Shown one piece after another: positions 61,044 through 64,000 of a stretch of DNA of 64,000 nucleotides; positions within the stretch are counted from its first letter, which is position 1; each line of letters begins with the position of its first letter. The stretch spans positions 1 to 64,000 of the forward strand of contig NZ_JAFIEU010000015.1 in assembly GCF_020832325.1 (NCBI RefSeq), in the 5' to 3' direction. Position numbers and translations under genes: made by a program. The notes beneath the pieces were generated by a model. It ran no database searches. It saw only the letters and a list, made by a program, of their open reading frames with translations, and had not been told where the DNA came from. Origin of the DNA: Lunatimonas sp. GTDB taxonomy: Bacteria; Bacteroidota; Bacteroidia; Cytophagales; Cyclobacteriaceae.

Positions 61044-61859
61044 ATGATACAGGTAGTCAAAAACGCTTCTGCAATGATCATGCTAGCTCTACTCGGGTTG
61101 GTGGGTGTTTCCTGTATGGAGGATTCAGGGTTTAACATTGTTTGGAATGGCCTCGAGGTGGAATTTGAAGAAGCTTCCAGACCGAATGGTGCGGTACGTC
61201 GGGTGGTGACGCAGAATTCCGCCACGCAGGTGGATCAAACCAGTGTCCGAATTAATTTGGTAGGTGCGCACATCAACGAACCAGTGGAGGTAACTATAGG
61301 AGTGGATCCGAGTTCCACGGCTGTCCGAAATGTGCATTTTAGGTTGCTTGTTAGCCAGGTAACCATCGCGCCAAACACCAGTTTTGTAGAGGTTCCCATA
61401 GAAATTCTGACGGGTAACTTGGGTTCAGAGGAGGAGCCAAACCTGGTGCTTGCCATTTTGGACGCAGGAAACACCAAGATCAGTGCAAACTACAACAAAG
61501 TGACAGTTGAAATACGGCTGTCCTGCCCTTCCGACTTGGCAGGAAGGTACAGCACGGTCACTGCTGGCCCAGGCGGTACCACCAATTACGAGGTGACGAT
61601 CACCGAGATCGAACCATTTACCTATCGAATCTCTGATATAACAGGTGGTGTTTACTCTCAGGTGTTTGGAGGCAACGATAACCCGGCGATCTTCACCGAA
61701 CTCTGTGGCGAGATCACCATCACTGATCAACCCGATGTGGTTTTTGGAGGAGGTGCTTTTAACGGAACCGGCAGGGTGAATGCAGATGGTACACTACGCA
61801 TCACGTGGAGCAACGATGCCGAAGATAGTGGTGTCACCACATTGACCAGGATCCCCTGA
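61044..61859 (+). CDS. lipoprotein with DUF4843/DUF1735-like N-terminal domain
   Basis: The 271-residue protein has a lipobox ending GVSC (Cys24), then an Ig-like domain (about 50-155) with IEILTGNLGSEEEPNLVLAI-type strands, as in surface lipoproteins encoded next to susCD. The second part (about 157-271) is beta-rich and carries CPSDLAGRYSTVTAG and LCGEITITDQPDVVFGGG, resembling proteins that end in a small barrel. It is probably surface exposed and helps bind the substrate of the SusC/SusD pair. The family call is approximate. Confidence 0.78.
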   Translation: MIQVVKNASAMIMLALLGLVGVSCMEDSGFNIVWNGLEVEFEEASRPNGAVRRVVTQNSATQVDQTSVRINLVGAHINEPVEVTIGVDPSSTAVRNVHFRLLVSQVTIAPNTSFVEVPIEILTGNLGSEEEPNLVLAILDAGNTKISANYNKVTVEIRLSCPSDLAGRYSTVTAGPGGTTNYEVTITEIEPFTYRISDITGGVYSQVFGGNDNPAIFTELCGEITITDQPDVVFGGGAFNGTGRVNADGTLRITWSNDAEDSGVTTLTRIP

Positions 61860-61887
61860 GGATGGTCTGAGCGAATGAAGGAAACGT

Positions 61888-61914
61888 AATCAGTTCCCAA
61901 ACAGGGAGCTGATT
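61888..61914 (+). other. hairpin between the lipoprotein and protease genes
   Basis: AATCAGTTCCC (61888-61898) and GGGAGCTGATT (61904-61914) pair over 11 bases with one G-T pair around an AAACA loop. No T tract follows. It could stabilise the upstream mRNA or reduce read-through into the protease gene, giving unequal expression within the operon. Confidence 0.55.
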
Positions 61915-61932
61915 GGATGATATACACTAGCT

Positions 61933-64000
61933 ATGAGAATAGGAATTATAATCGCGCTTTTGATGGGGTTAAGCTTCCAAGCTGCTGCTCAAGATGTCAA
62001 TGCGCAGCGCTCCGAGATGTTGGAGATCCGGCGCGAGGTCGTAGAGGGATTACGACAGCGGGTGGCCCGGTATTCCCTAAGCACTCAGGAAAAGGAGGTC
62101 ATTACACAGCGATTGGGGATTCCCATGGTGATTGACCTAGACTCGGAGCGGCAGGCAAGATTTCAATATCTGGATGAGGATGCTCATCCCGTCTATTTTA
62201 CCACCCATAACGTAGCTGCTGCAGCAACAAATGGGGTCCGTGCCCTACAGGCTGGGGGTAGCTTAAATCTGGGATTGGCAGGTCAGGGAATGGTGATTGG
62301 TATTTACGATCAGACTCGGCCCCGGGCCAATCACAATGAATTTGGCAATCGGGTAACGCAGATCGACGGTTCCACAGAAACACTGAGTAACCACGCTACC
62401 CACGTAACCGGAACCATTCTTGCCCGTGGAAACAATCCCAATGCAAGAGGTATGGCCAACGAAGCCACCGGCTGGGCCTTTAACTGGGACGCCGATATCT
62501 CCAAAATGCTGCAAAACGGCTACGATCCTGACCTATTGCCTACCGGTCACCTGGTGTCCAATCACTCTTATGGCATATTGGTGGGTTGGTTTAGAGACAA
62601 TAACGGCAACTGGGCTTGGTCCGGCAACGAAAGCGTGAGTCCAAGAGAGGACTACCGGTTTGGTTTTTACACCAACCGTACCCGGCAGATCGATGAGGTA
62701 GCCTTTGCAAAGCCCTATTACACGGTGGTATGGGCCGCGGGAAATGACCGCAACGATGTAGGTGACGGTAGCCGGGATTCCGATGGACCGGACGATTCTA
62801 TCGGACCGGAAGGAGTGGCAAAAAATAACATCGTCGTAGGTGCGGTCAATTCCGTCACCAATTACACAGGCCCCCAATCTGTGGTGATGAGTCCCTTTTC
62901 CAGTTGGGGTCCCGTAGACGACGGGAGAATAAAGCCTGATTTGGTGGCTATGGGCGTTAATGTGTTCAGTTCTTCGATCATCAACGATGGGGCGGCGGAC
63001 GGCTACGCTTCGTTAAGCGGTACGTCCATGGCTGCTCCCAATGTGTCAGGAGCATTTTTGTTGTTGCAGGAGCTGTATAGAAACCGGAATGCGGGAAGGT
63101 ATATGCGATCAGCTACGGTTAAAGCACTCGCTATCCACACGGCGAGGGAAGCGGGCATGAACGACGGACCAGATTACATGTTCGGCTGGGGGTTATTGGA
63201 TGCCGAGGCCTCTGCCAGGATGATAATCGATGAGAACGGCTCTTCCAGAGCCATCAGAGAACTCACCCTGGAAAACAGCCAAACGTATGAATTTGAATTT
63301 ATATCCGACGGCATTGAGCCCGTCATAGCGACCATCGCCTGGACCGATCCCCCGGGAACTTCACCCGCGCCCTCATTAAATCCCCGAACGCCGATGTTGG
63401 TCAATGACCTGGATATGCGGATCATCGGGGAGGATGGGACGGTATTCTTTCCTTGGTCACTAAACCCGAATAATGGCGTGAGCGCCGTAGCAGCCCGGAA
63501 CACAGACAACACGCGGGATAATGTAGAAAAGATCGAAATCCGGACGCCTATTTCCCAGCGATATACCGTCCGCGTGACTCACAAGCGGAATCTACAGCAC
63601 GGCAGACAGCCATTTAGCTTGGTATTATCCGCAGGCGTGATCGATGGGCAAGTGAATACACTTTATTGGATAGGGCAGAATGCCGGATGGAATAACCCAA
63701 ATAACTGGTCGTTGAGCAGCAATGGTCCTCCGGCTGGGCTCATTCCCGGTGAAGGAACCCGGGTGGTGATTGACCGTCCGGTACCCGGAAATCGGATCGC
63801 GCTCATTTCCAATACCCGTGTGTTTAGCTTGAACGTATTTGGGAGTAGCCCCTTGGAGTTAGATTTGGCAGGAAATGAGCTTATTGTGGAAAGCGGTTTT
63901 CGCTCTAGCAATGCCCAAACCAGGGTCAGCAATGGCTCGCTAGTCTTTGACAACACAGGTACCAGTGAAAACGTGCTGGATTTTGGGCAGGTTGCTTTGG
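61933..64000 (+). CDS. S8-family serine protease, cut by the right edge
   Basis: About 689 residues are visible, starting with a signal peptide (MRIGIIIALLMGLSFQAAAQ). A propeptide-like region (about 21-105) precedes a subtilisin-type catalytic domain with Asp126 (VIGIYDQT), His154 (NHATHVTGTI) and Ser365 (LSGTSMAAPNVSG). A P-domain-like segment follows (about 435-570, VIATIAWTDPPG). From about residue 576, LYWIGQNAGWNNPNNWSL starts a repeat region like those of T9SS cargo, so a sorting domain is expected beyond the edge. It follows susC, susD and a lipoprotein and probably supplies peptides to them. Confidence 0.93.
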   Translation, partial: MRIGIIIALLMGLSFQAAAQDVNAQRSEMLEIRREVVEGLRQRVARYSLSTQEKEVITQRLGIPMVIDLDSERQARFQYLDEDAHPVYFTTHNVAAAATNGVRALQAGGSLNLGLAGQGMVIGIYDQTRPRANHNEFGNRVTQIDGSTETLSNHATHVTGTILARGNNPNARGMANEATGWAFNWDADISKMLQNGYDPDLLPTGHLVSNHSYGILVGWFRDNNGNWAWSGNESVSPREDYRFGFYTNRTRQIDEVAFAKPYYTVVWAAGNDRNDVGDGSRDSDGPDDSIGPEGVAKNNIVVGAVNSVTNYTGPQSVVMSPFSSWGPVDDGRIKPDLVAMGVNVFSSSIINDGAADGYASLSGTSMAAPNVSGAFLLLQELYRNRNAGRYMRSATVKALAIHTAREAGMNDGPDYMFGWGLLDAEASARMIIDENGSSRAIRELTLENSQTYEFEFISDGIEPVIATIAWTDPPGTSPAPSLNPRTPMLVNDLDMRIIGEDGTVFFPWSLNPNNGVSAVAARNTDNTRDNVEKIEIRTPISQRYTVRVTHKRNLQHGRQPFSLVLSAGVIDGQVNTLYWIGQNAGWNNPNNWSLSSNGPPAGLIPGEGTRVVIDRPVPGNRIALISNTRVFSLNVFGSSPLELDLAGNELIVESGFRSSNAQTRVSNGSLVFDNTGTSENVLDFGQVAL

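Overview
The window reads as chromosomal DNA of a member of the Bacteroidota, most likely order Cytophagales and probably close to Cyclobacteriaceae. The phylum call rests on type IX secretion (T9SS) cargo with type A and type B C-terminal sorting domains, a PorT homologue directly behind ubiE, a PorE-like OmpA protein, a SusC/SusD pair, phylum-typical families (DUF5606, DUF4924, DUF2520), a Rho factor with a long disordered insert, weak or absent Shine-Dalgarno sequences, and repeated TAnnTTTG -7 promoter boxes. The family-level call is an inference. No rRNA, tRNA, CRISPR array, insertion sequence or prophage gene was recognised.

Layout. 1-1.45 kb is decayed, gene-poor DNA: the 3' end of an unknown gene, a cluster of small hairpins, and a phytanoyl-CoA dioxygenase pseudogene with an in-frame stop and an internal deletion. 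1.5-6.1 kb carries a VOC protein, two aldo/keto reductases and a minus-strand redox group (rhodanese-thioredoxin lipoprotein, DUF2892 membrane protein, 2-Cys peroxiredoxin). 6.5-7.9 kb holds a low-molecular-weight phosphatase overlapping a fructosamine-kinase-like gene, a likely protein-deglycation pair. 7.9-13.3 kb is housekeeping: aspartate kinase, fructose bisphosphatase, two conserved unknowns, EngB, UbiE and PorT.

13.3-19.2 kb holds an SDR, a D-Ala-D-Ala dipeptidase-like lipoprotein and several exported hydrolases (ThuA-like, amidohydrolase, PHP lipoprotein) plus a secreted unknown. 19.3-21.3 kb is a minus-strand cluster of esterase, cytidine deaminase and a DUF2520 protein. 21.4-26.3 kb is a cytochrome c maturation locus reading ccmB-C-D-E-F, without ccmA and with a CxxxY-type CcmE. 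26.5-31.1 kb has a Tat-exported DapA-like protein, serS and rho.

31.4-39.4 kb is a T9SS cargo island: two related type A proteins, the second frameshifted, flank a 1420-residue type B protein on the opposite strand. 39.5-54.4 kb returns to housekeeping: recQ, murI, a long PurF-like amidotransferase, an M42 peptidase, acpH, a UPF1-like helicase, DUF4924 and DUF922 genes, lepA, folD and queE. 54.4-64 kb holds the PorE-like protein and an apparent operon of susC, susD, a surface-type lipoprotein and a serine protease cut by the right edge. With no glycosidase present, peptide uptake is a reasonable guess for that operon.

Regulatory signals are unusually readable. About a dozen TAnnTTTG boxes sit just upstream of genes and in several cases decide between start codons. 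Some lie so close to the start codon that the mRNA would be nearly leaderless. Intrinsic terminators separate most transcription units.
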